Of a stretch of 64,000 bases of DNA, positions 43,766 through 54,493 are shown piece after piece (position 1 is the first letter of the stretch; every line of letters begins with the position of its first letter). The position numbers and the translations under genes were made by a program. Source of the DNA: Robbsia betulipollinis. Its GTDB lineage: Bacteria > Pseudomonadota > Gammaproteobacteria > Burkholderiales > Burkholderiaceae. The notes under the pieces are model-generated. The model saw only the letters and a program-made list of their open reading frames with translations. It ran no database searches and was not told the origin of the DNA. Location of the stretch: contig NZ_JAPMXC010000001.1 in NCBI RefSeq assembly GCF_026624755.1, positions 1,708,365 to 1,772,364 on the forward strand, given 5' to 3'.

Positions 43766-45457
43766 TTAGCGCAGCGGCGTCTTGCGCTGCTCCAGCCCCC
43801 GAATCCGGCTCATCGCCGCATGGTCGGCGGTGGCGGCCTGATACATCGTCGCGAGGTCGGCCTTCAGCGCGGTGCGCGAATCCCCGTCGAGATAGACCAT
43901 ATGTCCCGACGGATAGAACCGGATCGTCAGATTGTCGCGAATCGTCGGCGAGAGCAGGGGCATGTCGGCGAGATCGGTGACGGTCTGATGGAACGGCGTC
44001 ACCGCGTCGTAATAACCGTTTGCCGACAGCACCTTGAGGTCCACGTTCAGACTCATCGTCGCGGCGAGGTCGCCGGCCGTGTAGAGCACGACGTTGCCTT
44101 TCGCGTCGATGCCCTTTTCAGCGCCGGTGGGGTCGATATGGTGGAAGTCCCAATACTGGAAGGCCTGGTCGTTCAGATCGGTGAATGCCGAATTCGACGT
44201 GAATTTGAGATCGTCGTTCAGGTAAGTGTTCCACATCGCGGTATAGACGCCGTTGACCGCGGTCATCGTCGGGTCGTTGCCGCCTGAATTCGGATCGATG
44301 TCGGCGGCGATGCCGGTGTCGATCGCCGTGACGCGGCCGTCGTAGGAACCGAGCGCCAGCCCCTGATCGTGCAGCAGGGAAATCAGGAACAGGGTATTGC
44401 CCCGGCTGTTCGCGGCGGCAACGTCGAGTCCCCAGCTTTTCAGCGTGGCGGCGTCGATGCCGGTGTCGTCGCTGAGCGTGGCGAGCGTCTTCGCATCGAC
44501 TTGGGGGAACTGCGCGAGTGCCTTCGCGTAATCGCCGTCGGCGAATGCGGCGACCGTGTCGGCGAACGCCGCCAGCGATGCCGGACGGGGCGTGATCTTG
44601 AGCTTGTCGTGATACCAGGCGTCGGCGGCGCAGGTGGGGAGCAGGCCGACGGGATTGCCCGCCTTGGAATAGTCGAGAATCGACGATTGCAGGGTCACGC
44701 CGTTCAGGTCGACGCCATCCTCGTGCAGCACATAGGACAACGCGGCGCTGCGCGCGGTGCCGTAGGATTCGCCGAACAGGAATTTCGGCGAGTTCCAGCG
44801 GTCGTGCGCCGTCAGGTAACGCTTGATGAACTGGGCGAGCGAGTGCGCGTCCTGGTCGACGCCCCAGAAATCCCGGTTGCGATGCGGGGCGACCGCCGCG
44901 GAATAGCCGGTGCCCACCGGGTTGATGAAGACCAGATCGCTTTCGTCGAGCAGGCTGTCCGGATTGTCTTCCAGCGTATAGGGCGCGGGTGGCGTGAACC
45001 CCGGCATCGCGGTTTTGATCCGCTTCGGCGCGAACGATCCCAGCAGCACATAGACCGAGGACGAACCCGGGCCGCCATTGTAGAAAAACGTGACGGGCCG
45101 CGTTTCGGCGGCGGCGCCATCCAGCGTGAACGCCACGTGGAACAGTTTGGCTTCGGGCTGCGAACTGCTGGGGTCGACGACGACCAGGTGCCCCGCCGTG
45201 GCGGTGTAGGCCAAGGTCCTGCCCCCCAGCGTCATCGTGTGATGGGTGATGGCAGCGGTTTCGGTGGTGTCGGTGACCGAATCGTCGGGACCGTTGCCAT
45301 AGGCGACGGGATCGAATACCGCCTGGTCGGCAGGATGCGCGGCGCCGGGCGCATGGCGCCCCGGCGTGGCCGACTTGGTGGGTTTGGGTGATGTGGCCGC
45401 CGCGGCTGGCTTGGCGGACCTGGGGGCTGTGAGGGGGGCTGTTTTCTTGTCGGGCAT
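43766..45457 (-). CDS. Serine carboxypeptidase-like peptidase, family S10
   Basis: A 563-residue peptidase. The nucleophile Ser lies in FGESYG at about residue 231; NGGPGSSS forms the oxyanion region, and late Asp and His residues (NGYYDAVTPF, YPSGHMVYLD) complete the triad. S10 enzymes remove C-terminal residues at acid pH. The N-terminal ~45 residues are Lys/Ala/Pro-rich; no classic Sec signal is visible, so export is uncertain. The ATG at 45457 has GGAG six bases upstream; an in-frame ATG at 45469 has none. Confidence 0.9.
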   Translation of the reverse strand: MPDKKTAPLTAPRSAKPAAAATSPKPTKSATPGRHAPGAAHPADQAVFDPVAYGNGPDDSVTDTTETAAITHHTMTLGGRTLAYTATAGHLVVVDPSSSQPEAKLFHVAFTLDGAAAETRPVTFFYNGGPGSSSVYVLLGSFAPKRIKTAMPGFTPPAPYTLEDNPDSLLDESDLVFINPVGTGYSAAVAPHRNRDFWGVDQDAHSLAQFIKRYLTAHDRWNSPKFLFGESYGTARSAALSYVLHEDGVDLNGVTLQSSILDYSKAGNPVGLLPTCAADAWYHDKLKITPRPASLAAFADTVAAFADGDYAKALAQFPQVDAKTLATLSDDTGIDAATLKSWGLDVAAANSRGNTLFLISLLHDQGLALGSYDGRVTAIDTGIAADIDPNSGGNDPTMTAVNGVYTAMWNTYLNDDLKFTSNSAFTDLNDQAFQYWDFHHIDPTGAEKGIDAKGNVVLYTAGDLAATMSLNVDLKVLSANGYYDAVTPFHQTVTDLADMPLLSPTIRDNLTIRFYPSGHMVYLDGDSRTALKADLATMYQAATADHAAMSRIRGLEQRKTPLR

Positions 45458-45668
45458 GGCACGCTCCAATCATGACGGCGCGTCGCGCCGGGGGCGGAAC
45501 ATCGGGAAGAAGCGCGCGGCGTCGCCTCGGCGGGTCGGTGCGTTCCGTCCGCCGGTATGCGCGAGATATCGCGCGCTTCTCCGTCCGAGGACGCATGGAA
45601 CGTGCCATTGCCGGCATCGCGGCCCACGTGAGACAGAAACGCGGACGCAGGCCGGCGGGCCGCCCGGT

Positions 45669-47228
45669 TCAGGCCGCCGTTGCAAGCTGGAAGACGTTGA
45701 CCGAACGCGCCAGCACATCCGCCTGCTCGTGCAGCGATGCCGCGGCCGCGGTGGATTCTTCCACCAGCGCGGCATTTTGCTGCGTGACCGTGTCGATATG
45801 TCCCATCGCTTTCTCGATCTGCTCGATGCCGGCGCGCTGTTCGCTCGACGCCGCGGCGACGTCCTTCATCAGCGCGGTGGCGCGCTGGATGTTCGACATC
45901 GTGTCGTCCATGGCCTCGCGCGCGGCATCCACGCGACTTTCGCCTGCGCGGATCTGCTCGGTGGAGCGGGCGATGAGCGCGCGGATCTCTCTCGATGCCG
46001 TGCTGGATCGCTGCGCGAGTGCCCGGACCTCGGACGCGACCACCGCGAAGCCCTTGCCATGCTCGCCCGCGCGCGCGGCCTCGACGGCGGCGTTCAGCGC
46101 CAGGATGTTGGTCTGGAACGCGATGCCGTCGATGACGCCGACGATGGCGCCCACTTCGTTCGAATGCTCGCCGATCGCGCGCATCGTCGCAATGACGTCG
46201 GACACCACGGTAGTACTGTTCAACGCCGAAGCGGACGCGGTTTCGGCTAGGGCACAGGCCGCCAGCGAATGCTCCGCGTTATGCTTGACGGCGGCCGCGA
46301 GCTGTTCGACGCTCGCCACGGTCTGCTCGAGCGAGGACGCTTGCGCTTCCGTGCGGGCCGCGAGTTCGGCGCTGCCGGCGGCGACTTCGTTGGACGCCGT
46401 GCTGATCGATGTGCTCGCGATGCGGATCGATCGGACCGTTCCGGCGAGTTGCACGCGCATGTTGCCGAGCGCGGTCAGCAGCACGCCGATTTCTCCGCGC
46501 GGAGAGGGCGTGTCGGGGAGATGAAGATTGCCCTCGGCCATGGCCTCGCAGGCGCGCACCGCCTCGCCGAGCGGCGCGAGGAGCAGGCGTTGCGTGCCGA
46601 CGCGGATCAACAGCGCCAGGGCCGCCAGCACCGCGACGATCACGGCGGCCTGGCTCAGCAATGCATGCCGGAAAGCCTCGTCGATGTCCGACATGTAGAT
46701 CCCGCTCCCCACCACCCAGTGCCATGTCGGATCATAGTAGACGTAGGTGAGCTTGGGTTGGGCACGCTGGGCGCCAGGTCGCGGAAAGGCGTAGCGGTAG
46801 AATCCCTGACCGTGTTCCTCGCCAAGCTTCAGCATGTCTCGGAAAAGAAATTTTCCGTCCTCGGAGCGCGCATCGCGCAAGTCCGTGCCACGCAGTTTCG
46901 CATTGGGATGGGCGAGCATGACGAGGTCATGCGAAAAAGTGAAGATATAGCCATCGTCGCCGTAGTGCATGCCCGCGATGCGCTGGGTCACCCACGATTG
47001 CGCCTGTTCAAGCGTCATCTTGCCGGATGCCGCCTGTTGCTGGCCCTCGACGAGGACGGTGCGGGCAAGGTCGACGACGTGCACGAGATCGACCTCGCGC
47101 CCGGCGACCATCTCCGCACGTTCCCGGCTGGCGCTCCATACGCCGAAGGCCATGAAAGCCAGGCCGACGATCGCGGCCAACAGATGCAACTTTCTTTTTA
47201 GACTGCCGTTTTTCGTTTCCATCGTCAT
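45669..47228 (-). CDS. Methyl-accepting chemotaxis protein with sCache sensor
   Basis: A 519-residue chemoreceptor. One N-terminal membrane helix ([16 protein letters not shown]), a periplasmic single-Cache-2 sensor ([37 protein letters not shown]), a second membrane helix near residue 200, a HAMP linker and a cytosolic signalling tip ([26 protein letters not shown] region) are in order. It should sense small organic acids or amines, as sCache domains do. ATG codons at 47228 and 47222 are both possible; GGA precedes the second. Confidence 0.93.
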   Translation of the reverse strand: MTMETKNGSLKRKLHLLAAIVGLAFMAFGVWSASRERAEMVAGREVDLVHVVDLARTVLVEGQQQAASGKMTLEQAQSWVTQRIAGMHYGDDGYIFTFSHDLVMLAHPNAKLRGTDLRDARSEDGKFLFRDMLKLGEEHGQGFYRYAFPRPGAQRAQPKLTYVYYDPTWHWVVGSGIYMSDIDEAFRHALLSQAAVIVAVLAALALLIRVGTQRLLLAPLGEAVRACEAMAEGNLHLPDTPSPRGEIGVLLTALGNMRVQLAGTVRSIRIASTSISTASNEVAAGSAELAARTEAQASSLEQTVASVEQLAAAVKHNAEHSLAACALAETASASALNSTTVVSDVIATMRAIGEHSNEVGAIVGVIDGIAFQTNILALNAAVEAARAGEHGKGFAVVASEVRALAQRSSTASREIRALIARSTEQIRAGESRVDAAREAMDDTMSNIQRATALMKDVAAASSEQRAGIEQIEKAMGHIDTVTQQNAALVEESTAAAASLHEQADVLARSVNVFQLATAA

Positions 47229-47400
47229 CCGTATTGTTGGTTCTACGCTGCCCGATCGGTCAGGTCATCGTGTAATACGGAGTGTTCGAGGATTTCTTTA
47301 ACAAAGCATGAACAAGGAAGTAGGACCTAGGACCCAGGACCTGGTTCCGCGTCCGACTTTCCGGATGCACGTCCGGGGCGGCGTCGCGTTGGGGCACGCA

Positions 47401-49077
47401 CTACAGGGCGGCAAGCTTCGAGCCGTCCGGACTGCCCAGCCCCGTACAGGCATCCCACCCCGGCGACGCATGAAACGTCCCGTTGTTGCCCTGCACGACA
47501 TCGCGGCACACGCCGGGCTGCGCATACAGGCGCGGGTTGAGATATCCCAGCGGCGCGCTCCGGCCCGCGTTGATTCGCGCGATCAGTCCGGCCCACAGCG
47601 GCGCAACGGCGCTGGTCCCGCCCACCACCTGCGGCTGGCCATGCACCAGGATCTGGTAGCCGCTTTCCGGATCGGCGTCACCGGCGACGTCGGGCACGCC
47701 GCGCATGGCCAGCGGGCTGGACTTCCCGCCGCTGCGCGTCACGCTCAGACCCTTCTGCCAGTCCGGCAGCGGAAAGTGCGCGCTCACGCCGCCGCCGCCC
47801 GCGCCGCCCCGCGCGCCGTCGTTCCAGACCGTCTCCGCCTGGATGGTCGTACCGCTGCCGCTCAGGCGCGTGCCGCCGCAACCCAGCGCGAACCGGCTCG
47901 ATGCGGGAAAATCGACGTGATCGGCATGATCGGCGACCCCATCCGAGGAGCCGCTGTCGCCCGAGGCGACGCAGACGGTGACGCCCAGCGTCGCGGCGCT
48001 TTGCAGCACGTCGTCGAGTGCGCTGATCGACTGCGCGGTCCAGCTGGATTCCGGGCTGCCCCAACTCAGCGAGATGACCGAAGGGCGATTCACCGTGTCG
48101 TGGATCGCGGCGTTCAACGCATCGACGAAGCCCGCATCGCTGTTCGGCGCGAAGTAGACCGCGAGCGTGGCTTTCGGCGCGAGGGCGCCGGCGATTTCGA
48201 TGTCGAGCGCGACTTCGCCGTCGGGGCCGTTCGGGTCGTCCGACGGTGCGTTGCCGGTGCCGTCGACGGAGACCGCCACGACCTTCGGCAGCGCAAGGCC
48301 CAGCCCGGTGAAGTAGGTGTTCAGATCGCTGGTGGCATAGCCACCGCCCAGTTCGATGATGCCGATGCACTGACCGCTACCGTCGCCGTCGGGGAAGCCG
48401 TACAGCGCGGCCAGTTCGAGCGGGGTGTACGAACGTTCCTGTGGTTTGCTGAGCGCCGGTTTGACGGGGGGGCGAGCCGGCACCGATTTCTCCGTCGCCT
48501 CCCCCGCGGTATCGCGGGCGCCGCCCTGGGTCGCATGGCCCGTGGTCGCATCGCCCGGCGCGCCGCCGGCCGGGCGCAGCAGACGGTGGGCGCGCGCCTG
48601 CGGACGGTCGTCGAGGCCCAGCACCGCCGTGACCACATCCTTCAATTCCGCGGGCAAGTGGATCACGCCGGTGCGGCCCCGGAAGTCGCCGGCGTCGTGT
48701 CGGTAACGCTGCAGGTCGACGTCGAACGCGGCATTGCACTGCGCGACGCTACCCGCCAGCACGACGGTGCGGCTGCAGGCGTCCTCGCGGACCACATCGA
48801 GATGTTCCCGGGCGGCGAAGGCACGCACCGTTTCCAGGTCCGCGGGGGCCGCGCCGTACTGATCGCGATAGGCTTCGCGCGACAGCGCGCGCGGCGCCGC
48901 GCCGGAGCCCGCGTTCACCGGCGCGCAGACGCTCGCCAGGTGCGCGTGAAACCCGCTGGCGTCGGCGCGCCGCAGGATCAGGCTGACCTGCACCTTCTCG
49001 TTTTCGTCCGCGGGACCGATAAGCCGTGCGCCCGGTAGCGCGGCCCGCTCACTGCCTGCCAATACGTGTTTTGCCAT
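47401..49077 (-). CDS. Pro-kumamolysin/sedolisin peptidase, family S53
   Basis: A 558-residue acid serine peptidase precursor. The N-terminal ~180 residues are the pro-domain (VSLILRRADASGFHAHL...VVREDACSRTVVLAGSVAQ). The catalytic domain carries Glu/Asp in VALDIEIAGALAP at about residue 290 and the nucleophile Ser in GGTSAVAPLWAGL at about residue 489. S53 enzymes self-activate at low pH. As in other bacterial S53 proteins no Sec signal is seen. GGAG lies eight bases before the ATG. Confidence 0.93.
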   Translation of the reverse strand: MAKHVLAGSERAALPGARLIGPADENEKVQVSLILRRADASGFHAHLASVCAPVNAGSGAAPRALSREAYRDQYGAAPADLETVRAFAAREHLDVVREDACSRTVVLAGSVAQCNAAFDVDLQRYRHDAGDFRGRTGVIHLPAELKDVVTAVLGLDDRPQARAHRLLRPAGGAPGDATTGHATQGGARDTAGEATEKSVPARPPVKPALSKPQERSYTPLELAALYGFPDGDGSGQCIGIIELGGGYATSDLNTYFTGLGLALPKVVAVSVDGTGNAPSDDPNGPDGEVALDIEIAGALAPKATLAVYFAPNSDAGFVDALNAAIHDTVNRPSVISLSWGSPESSWTAQSISALDDVLQSAATLGVTVCVASGDSGSSDGVADHADHVDFPASSRFALGCGGTRLSGSGTTIQAETVWNDGARGGAGGGGVSAHFPLPDWQKGLSVTRSGGKSSPLAMRGVPDVAGDADPESGYQILVHGQPQVVGGTSAVAPLWAGLIARINAGRSAPLGYLNPRLYAQPGVCRDVVQGNNGTFHASPGWDACTGLGSPDGSKLAAL

Positions 49078-49249
49078 CGTCGCTGCTCCAGCCCCAACAT
49101 AGGGAGACCCGGGCGGACGGCGGGGCGCTGCCATCCGACTTCCTCATCTTACGCCGGGCACGGCGGCCATGCAGCGCCGCCGCGGCAGCGCTGCGGGCGT
49201 TGGCAGCGCACGCGGCGCCCGCTCACGTCGTTGGACTCACGTCGGTTGC

Positions 49250-49894
49250 TCACGCCGCGGCGCCACGCGCCTGCGATGCGATGGCCTGCACGCGGATGTT
49301 TTCCAGCGCCTGCTGACGGCTTTGGAACGCCAGCGCGAACTCGACCGACTGTTGCGCGAGGGTGGCCAGCTGGGCGTCGACTTTCGGATCCGACGCGGTG
49401 TCGCCGTCGAAGCGGTTTTCCAGCGAATTGATGGTCGCGCCGAAGGGGGTCGGCCAACCCCGCAACGCATGCACGATGGCGCGCAGCGAGGTCAGCACGA
49501 CGCCGGCGCCCTGCCAGCCGTAGGCGGTGACGATGCAGCCCACCGCCCGCGTGTCGAGGTAGGGACGCGCGTCGCCGCGCAGTTCCTCCAGCGTATCCAG
49601 CGCGTTCTTCACCAGCCCCGACACGCCACCGTGATAGCCGGGCGTGGCGATGATCAGGGCGTCGGCGTCGCGTACCGCGTCGACGAAGACGCGCTGCGCA
49701 TCGGTGCGTTGCGGGTCTTCCGGCGCGTAGTGGGGCAGGCTGTGCAGAAAGGCGCCGCCGAAGAGACGGGTGCGGGCACCGCTGGCCTCGGCATGGCGCA
49801 ACGCGACGCGCAGGGCGCTTTCCGTCGACGAGGCGGCGCGTGTCGTGCCGCCGATGCCGACGACGAGGGGGCGGCGAGGTTCGGGATGGGTCAA
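49250..49894 (-). CDS. NADPH-dependent FMN reductase family protein
   Basis: A 214-residue flavodoxin-like protein. GIGGTTRAASSTESALRVAL matches the phosphate-binding loop and ATPGYHGGVSGLVKNALD the flavin-site loop of NADPH:FMN reductases (ArsH/SsuE/ChrR relatives). No ATG suits the start; a TTG at 49894 with GGAG seven bases upstream begins just before the first strand. No partner monooxygenase adjoins it, so the pathway is unknown. Confidence 0.83.
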   Translation of the reverse strand: MTHPEPRRPLVVGIGGTTRAASSTESALRVALRHAEASGARTRLFGGAFLHSLPHYAPEDPQRTDAQRVFVDAVRDADALIIATPGYHGGVSGLVKNALDTLEELRGDARPYLDTRAVGCIVTAYGWQGAGVVLTSLRAIVHALRGWPTPFGATINSLENRFDGDTASDPKVDAQLATLAQQSVEFALAFQSRQQALENIRVQAIASQARGAAA

Positions 49895-50084
49895 GAGAGG
49901 ACTCCGGCAGGGGATCGATCGAAGAAGCGGGCCGGACAGCCCGGCACTCCGGTGATCATAGGGGGGACGGCGCGCGGGCCGGAACCAAGATTTGCTCGCA
50001 TCGATATGCGCTGCGCGGGATAGCGCGCGCCGGGGCGCATCGTCCCTGCGTCCGGAAGACGTCCGGAAAATACCGGGAAGACGC

Positions 50085-50903
50085 TCAGAAGGCCGGCACG
50101 ATCGCACCGTTGAACTGTTTCAGGATGTAGGCGCGGACTTCCGGCGCATGATAGGCCGCGACCAGCTTGCGGGCCCACGGCTGGTCCTTGTCCTTGACGC
50201 GCACCGCGATCAGATTCGCGTACGGACCATGTACGTCTTCGCGCGCGATCGCATCGCGCATCGGCGACAGGCCGGCCTTGACCGCGTAGTCGGTATTGAT
50301 CGACGCGGCGCTCAGATCGTCCAGCGAACGCGGCAGTTGCGCCGCGTCGAGTTCGACCAGTTTGAGGTGCTTGGGATTGTCCACCACGTCCAGCGGCGTC
50401 GCGTTCGTACCGGCCACCCCGGCGCCCTTGCGCAATGTGACGACATGATTGGCCTGCAGCAGCAGCAAGGCGCGGTTGCCGTTCGACGGGTCGTTCTGGA
50501 TACCGACCTGCGCATGCTCGGGCAGGTCTTTCAGGGACTTGATCTTCTTCGAATAGAAGCCGAGCGGCATGGTGTAGGTCAGGCCCACCCCGACGATCTT
50601 GTAGCCACGCTGCTGGATCTGGCTGTCGAGAAAGGGCTGATGCTGAAAGCTGTTCGCGTCGAGGTCGCCGGCATCGAGCGCGGCGTTCGGCTGGACGTAG
50701 TCGTTGAATTCGATGACCTTGACGTCCAGTCCCTGTTTCTTCGCGGCCTGCTTCACCACTTGCCAGATATCCGCATCGGGGCCGCTCATGGTACCCACGC
50801 GAATCACCTGCGGCGTGCCGCCATCGGCGGCGTGCGCGACGCTTCCCAAGAAAAGGCCGGCCGCCAGCGCAAGGCTGCCGGCGAGGAGGTGGCGACGCTT
50901 CAT
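50085..50903 (-). CDS. MetQ/NlpA-family substrate-binding protein
   Basis: A 272-residue periplasmic binding protein with a signal peptide (MKRRHLLAGSLALAAGLFLGSVAHA). It lacks a lipobox Cys, so it is soluble. Family motifs follow: KVIEFNDYVQPNAALDAGDLDANSFQHQPF and NDPSNGNRALLLLQ. MetQ proteins deliver D/L-methionine to the MetNI ABC transporter; no metN or metI is beside it, so it must use components encoded elsewhere or bind another amino acid. AGGAAG precedes the ATG. Confidence 0.88.
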   Translation of the reverse strand: MKRRHLLAGSLALAAGLFLGSVAHAADGGTPQVIRVGTMSGPDADIWQVVKQAAKKQGLDVKVIEFNDYVQPNAALDAGDLDANSFQHQPFLDSQIQQRGYKIVGVGLTYTMPLGFYSKKIKSLKDLPEHAQVGIQNDPSNGNRALLLLQANHVVTLRKGAGVAGTNATPLDVVDNPKHLKLVELDAAQLPRSLDDLSAASINTDYAVKAGLSPMRDAIAREDVHGPYANLIAVRVKDKDQPWARKLVAAYHAPEVRAYILKQFNGAIVPAF

Positions 50904-51252
50904 GATGACTTCCTGTTTGTGCACGGTAAGGCGCTCGATCCTCGCACGAGCCGGAGCAAACTGAAAATAGCCATTTCTTATTTGCATATGACGCGGGCGG
51001 CCGGCCGGCGCGCCCGCGGCGCCCGTGCCGCGCCGGCGGGCGGTTCGCCCTCCGGTGCCCACGCCCCGTCGACGAGATGGCCGCCGCGGCACGGCGTCGA
51101 ATGGATTCGTCACACCCGGAGGAAATGCCTGTCCAGGCCGATTTCGATCAAGTTCCAGGGTTCGTGGCCGTTAATCCCCTCATGGCGAACGCATGGGTTC
51201 GTCAGATGCCGACCGCCAGGGGCGCGGCGTTGAACGGATGCGAGGTGACGTT
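50904..51252. other. 349-bp gap between metQ-like gene and chemoreceptor gene
   Basis: The gap is GC-rich with a hairpin of arms GCCGGCGCG and CGCGCCGGC (51004-51037) in the presumed leader of the metQ-like gene. I see no known riboswitch pattern, T tract or coding frame with support. Confidence 0.45.
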
Positions 51253-52833
51253 GTGAAACAAATGAAAGTATCCACGCGATTGACGGCAGGGTTTGGCTTG
51301 GTGCTAGTTTTCCTGATCGGCATCGGTATTGCCGGATTCTCCGGTATTTTGACGCTGCAGAACCGCATCTTCGAAGTGACGGCGGTCAACAATCAGGAAC
51401 AGCGGGCCGCGGTCGACCTGAACGCGGCCGTGACCGACATCACGATCGCCGTGCGCAATGTCGTGCTCTTTCCGGTCATCGACGACAAGCGTCAGGAAGG
51501 TCAGCGCATTGCGCAACAGAAAGACCGCTACAACCAGCGGCTGGACGATCTCCAGCAACTCTTCGCGAAATATGGCGCGACGCCCGGCGAACAGGCGCTC
51601 GTCGTCCGCCTGAAAGGCGACCGGGACGCCGCGATGCCGATTTTCCAGCGCGTGATCGAACTGGGCGTGCAGAATCAGACGCAGGCGGCCACCGACGAAA
51701 TGCTCAACACCTTGCGTGAAAAGCAGCGTGCCTGGACGAAGACACTGAACGAACTGGTCGCGCTGGAAGGCCAGGAAAACGAAGAGGCGGCCGCGGAAGC
51801 ATCGCGCGAGGCCGCGGCGCTGAAACTGACGATCGCGATATTGTCGGTGCTCTCGGTGTTGGCCGGCTGCGTCGCCGCCGTGCTGATCACCCGTAGTGTG
51901 CTGCGGCAACTGGGCGCCGAGCCCGCCGAGGCCGCGGCGCTCGCCACCGACATCGCGAACGGCAATCTCATGGCGCGTCGCGGTACGGTCGTGCATGCCG
52001 GCGACAGCCTGATGGGCACGCTCGAGGCGATGCGCGCGAAATTAAGCGCCGTTGTCGTCGGCATCAAGGCGTCGGCGGATTCGATCGCGGTGGCGTCGGG
52101 GGAAATCGCGCAGGGCAATGTGGATCTCTCGCAGCGCACCGAGGAACAGGCCGCATCGCTGCAGCAGACCGCCGCGAGCATGGGCCAGCTGACCTCCACG
52201 GTCAAACTGAATACCGACAATGCGAAGCAGGCCAGCGTGCTCGCGCACGCGGCCTCGTCCACCGCGACGACCGGCGGCGACGTGGTCTCGCAGGTCGTCG
52301 ATACGATGCGCAACATCTCGGACAGCTCGGCGAAGGTCGCCGAGATCATCAGCGTCATCGAAGGCATCGCGTTCCAGACGAATATCCTGGCGCTCAACGC
52401 GGCGGTGGAGGCCGCGCGTGCCGGCGAGCAGGGCCGCGGCTTCGCCGTGGTCGCCGGGGAGGTGCGCAATCTCGCGCAGCGCAGCGGCAGCGCGGCCAAG
52501 GAGATCAAGTCCCTGATCGCCGATTCGGTGGATCATGTCGCCGCGGGGTCGCGGCTGGTCGGCTCGGCCGGCGAGACGATGAACGACGTGGTGCGCTCGG
52601 TTACGCGGGTCACGGACATCATGGGCGAAATCGCCTCGGCCTCCACCGAGCAGTCCACCGGGATCGAGCAGGTGAATCTGGCGGTAGGGCAGATGGACGA
52701 AGTCACCCAGCAGAACGCGGCGCTGGTCGAGCAGACCTCGGCCGCCGCGCAGGCGATGGCCGATCAGGCCACGAAGCTGCGCGCCGCGATCGCGATCTTC
52801 AAGGTCGACGAACGCGCGGGCGCGTTTGCCTAG
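51253..52833 (+). CDS. Methyl-accepting chemotaxis protein with four-helix sensor
   Basis: A 526-residue chemoreceptor of the Tar/Tsr layout: N-terminal membrane helix ([19 protein letters not shown]), a ~140-residue four-helix-bundle periplasmic domain, a second membrane helix ([22 protein letters not shown]), HAMP and a signalling domain with the conserved tip ([33 protein letters not shown] region). The GTG at 51253 has GAGG seven bases upstream; an ATG three codons later is possible. Its stop codon overlaps that of the convergent sulfate-transporter gene in a CTAG. Confidence 0.93.
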   Translation: MKQMKVSTRLTAGFGLVLVFLIGIGIAGFSGILTLQNRIFEVTAVNNQEQRAAVDLNAAVTDITIAVRNVVLFPVIDDKRQEGQRIAQQKDRYNQRLDDLQQLFAKYGATPGEQALVVRLKGDRDAAMPIFQRVIELGVQNQTQAATDEMLNTLREKQRAWTKTLNELVALEGQENEEAAAEASREAAALKLTIAILSVLSVLAGCVAAVLITRSVLRQLGAEPAEAAALATDIANGNLMARRGTVVHAGDSLMGTLEAMRAKLSAVVVGIKASADSIAVASGEIAQGNVDLSQRTEEQAASLQQTAASMGQLTSTVKLNTDNAKQASVLAHAASSTATTGGDVVSQVVDTMRNISDSSAKVAEIISVIEGIAFQTNILALNAAVEAARAGEQGRGFAVVAGEVRNLAQRSGSAAKEIKSLIADSVDHVAAGSRLVGSAGETMNDVVRSVTRVTDIMGEIASASTEQSTGIEQVNLAVGQMDEVTQQNAALVEQTSAAAQAMADQATKLRAAIAIFKVDERAGAFA

Positions 52834-54416
52834 ACCGCGACGCCGGCACGTATCAGCAACTGCCGGTTGCGCGCCGACAGGTGCGCGACGCGCACCTGCT
52901 TGCCGGCCCTGCGGTAGCGTGCATCGAGCGCCTCCAGCGCCGCGATCGCCGAGTGATCCGCCAAGTGCAGGTGGCGGCAATCGACGGTGATGTTCCCCGG
53001 GTCGCGCGCCGGGTCGAACAACGCCTGGAAATGGGCCGTCGACGCGAAGAACAGCGTGCCGTGCACGACATAGGTCTTCCCGTCGGGCACGCCCGCTTCG
53101 GTTCCGGTTTCGATGTCGGCACGGATGTCGCGCGCGTGCTGCCAGGCGAAATTCAACGCGGCGATGACGATGCCGCACAGCACGGCGATGGCCAGGTCGG
53201 TGAAGACCGTGATGACGGTGACGGCGACGACCACCAGCGCGTCGCTGCGCGGTATCCTGCCGAGCACCCGCAGGGATCCCCACGCGAAGGTCTGCTGCGC
53301 GACCACGAACATCACGCCGACGAGCGCGGCAAGCGGGATGCGTTCGATCAACGGCGACAGAAACAGGATGAATAGCAGGATCATCACGCCGCTGGTCGCG
53401 CCGGACAGACGCGAGCGCCCGCCCGAACCCAGATTGATCATCGTCTGACCGATCATCGCGCAGCCTCCCATGCCACCGAACAGCCCGGACACGATGTTCG
53501 CCGCCCCCAGCGCCACGCATTCGCGGTTCGGCCGGCCGCGGGTGGCGGTGATCTCGTCGGTCAGATTGAAGGTCAGCAGCGTTTCGAGCAGGCCCACGAG
53601 CGACATCAGTACCGCGTAGGGCAGCACGATGTACAGCGTCTCCAGCGTGAACGGCACGCCGGGCAGATGCAGGCGCGGCAGCGCGCCGGCGATGTGCGCC
53701 ATGTCGCCGAGCGTGCGCGTGGGCAGATGCAGGATCTGCGTCGCCACGCCGATGCCGATGATCGCGACCAGCGCCGACGGCACGGCGCGGGTCAGGCGCG
53801 GCAACAGGTAGACGACCAGCATGGTCGCCGCCACCAGCCCGATCATGAGCCACAGTGCGCCGCCGTGCAGCCAGTGCACGCCCTGCGGCGTGTTTTCCTT
53901 GAAGTGTTCGAGTTGCGCCATCGCGATGATGATCGCCAGGCCGTTGACGAAGCCCAGCATCACCGGGTGCGGCACCATCCGGATCAGCTTGCCCAGACGC
54001 AGCGCGCCGAAGAGCACCATCAGCAGGCCGCCCAGCACCACGGTCGCGAGCAGGTACTGCACGCCATGCTGCACGACCAGCGCGACGATCACCACGGCCA
54101 TCGAACCGGCCGCGCCCGAGATCATGCCCGGGCGTCCGCCGAACAGCGCGGTGAGCGTACAGATGAAGAAGGCCCCGTACAGCCCCATCAGCGGGTTCAG
54201 GCGCGCGACCAGCGCGAAGGCGATGCACTCGGGAACCAGCGCGAACGAGGTGGTCAGGCCGGCGAGGACGTTGCCGCGCAGATCGGCGAAGGAAAAAGAG
54301 CGGCGGGGAGGTTCCGGGAGGAGGGCGGACGTGCCGTCATGCGCGCTGGCATGCGCGCTGGCATGCGTGTTGTCACGCGTTTTTGGCGCGTTGTCCGAAG
54401 TGTCGTAGGATGTCAT
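52830..54416 (-). CDS. SulP-family anion transporter with STAS domain
   Basis: A 528-residue inner-membrane transporter with 10-14 hydrophobic segments in the first ~400 residues ([24 protein letters not shown] is the SulP signature region) and a C-terminal STAS domain (about residues 430-525, [20 protein letters not shown]). SulP proteins carry sulfate, bicarbonate or dicarboxylates; the substrate is not readable. The N-terminal ~38 residues are disordered with a HASAHASAH repeat. Confidence 0.92.
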   Translation of the reverse strand: MTSYDTSDNAPKTRDNTHASAHASAHDGTSALLPEPPRRSFSFADLRGNVLAGLTTSFALVPECIAFALVARLNPLMGLYGAFFICTLTALFGGRPGMISGAAGSMAVVIVALVVQHGVQYLLATVVLGGLLMVLFGALRLGKLIRMVPHPVMLGFVNGLAIIIAMAQLEHFKENTPQGVHWLHGGALWLMIGLVAATMLVVYLLPRLTRAVPSALVAIIGIGVATQILHLPTRTLGDMAHIAGALPRLHLPGVPFTLETLYIVLPYAVLMSLVGLLETLLTFNLTDEITATRGRPNRECVALGAANIVSGLFGGMGGCAMIGQTMINLGSGGRSRLSGATSGVMILLFILFLSPLIERIPLAALVGVMFVVAQQTFAWGSLRVLGRIPRSDALVVVAVTVITVFTDLAIAVLCGIVIAALNFAWQHARDIRADIETGTEAGVPDGKTYVVHGTLFFASTAHFQALFDPARDPGNITVDCRHLHLADHSAIAALEALDARYRRAGKQVRVAHLSARNRQLLIRAGVAV

Positions 54417-54493
54417 CGGTTAGCAAGCGGTTGGAAGCGTTGTCGTCGGATGACAGGACGGCAATTTTACGATAACGCACGCTTCGCCGCCGA

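Noticed and set aside
51004-51037. Possible SAM-type riboswitch before the metQ-like gene
   Set aside because: Only a simple GC hairpin is seen; none of the conserved riboswitch helices or loops could be traced.
52042-54228. 728-codon open frame on the minus strand
   Set aside because: It runs in another frame across the SulP transporter and antisense to a chemoreceptor, both well supported, and its translation is Arg-rich without motifs.
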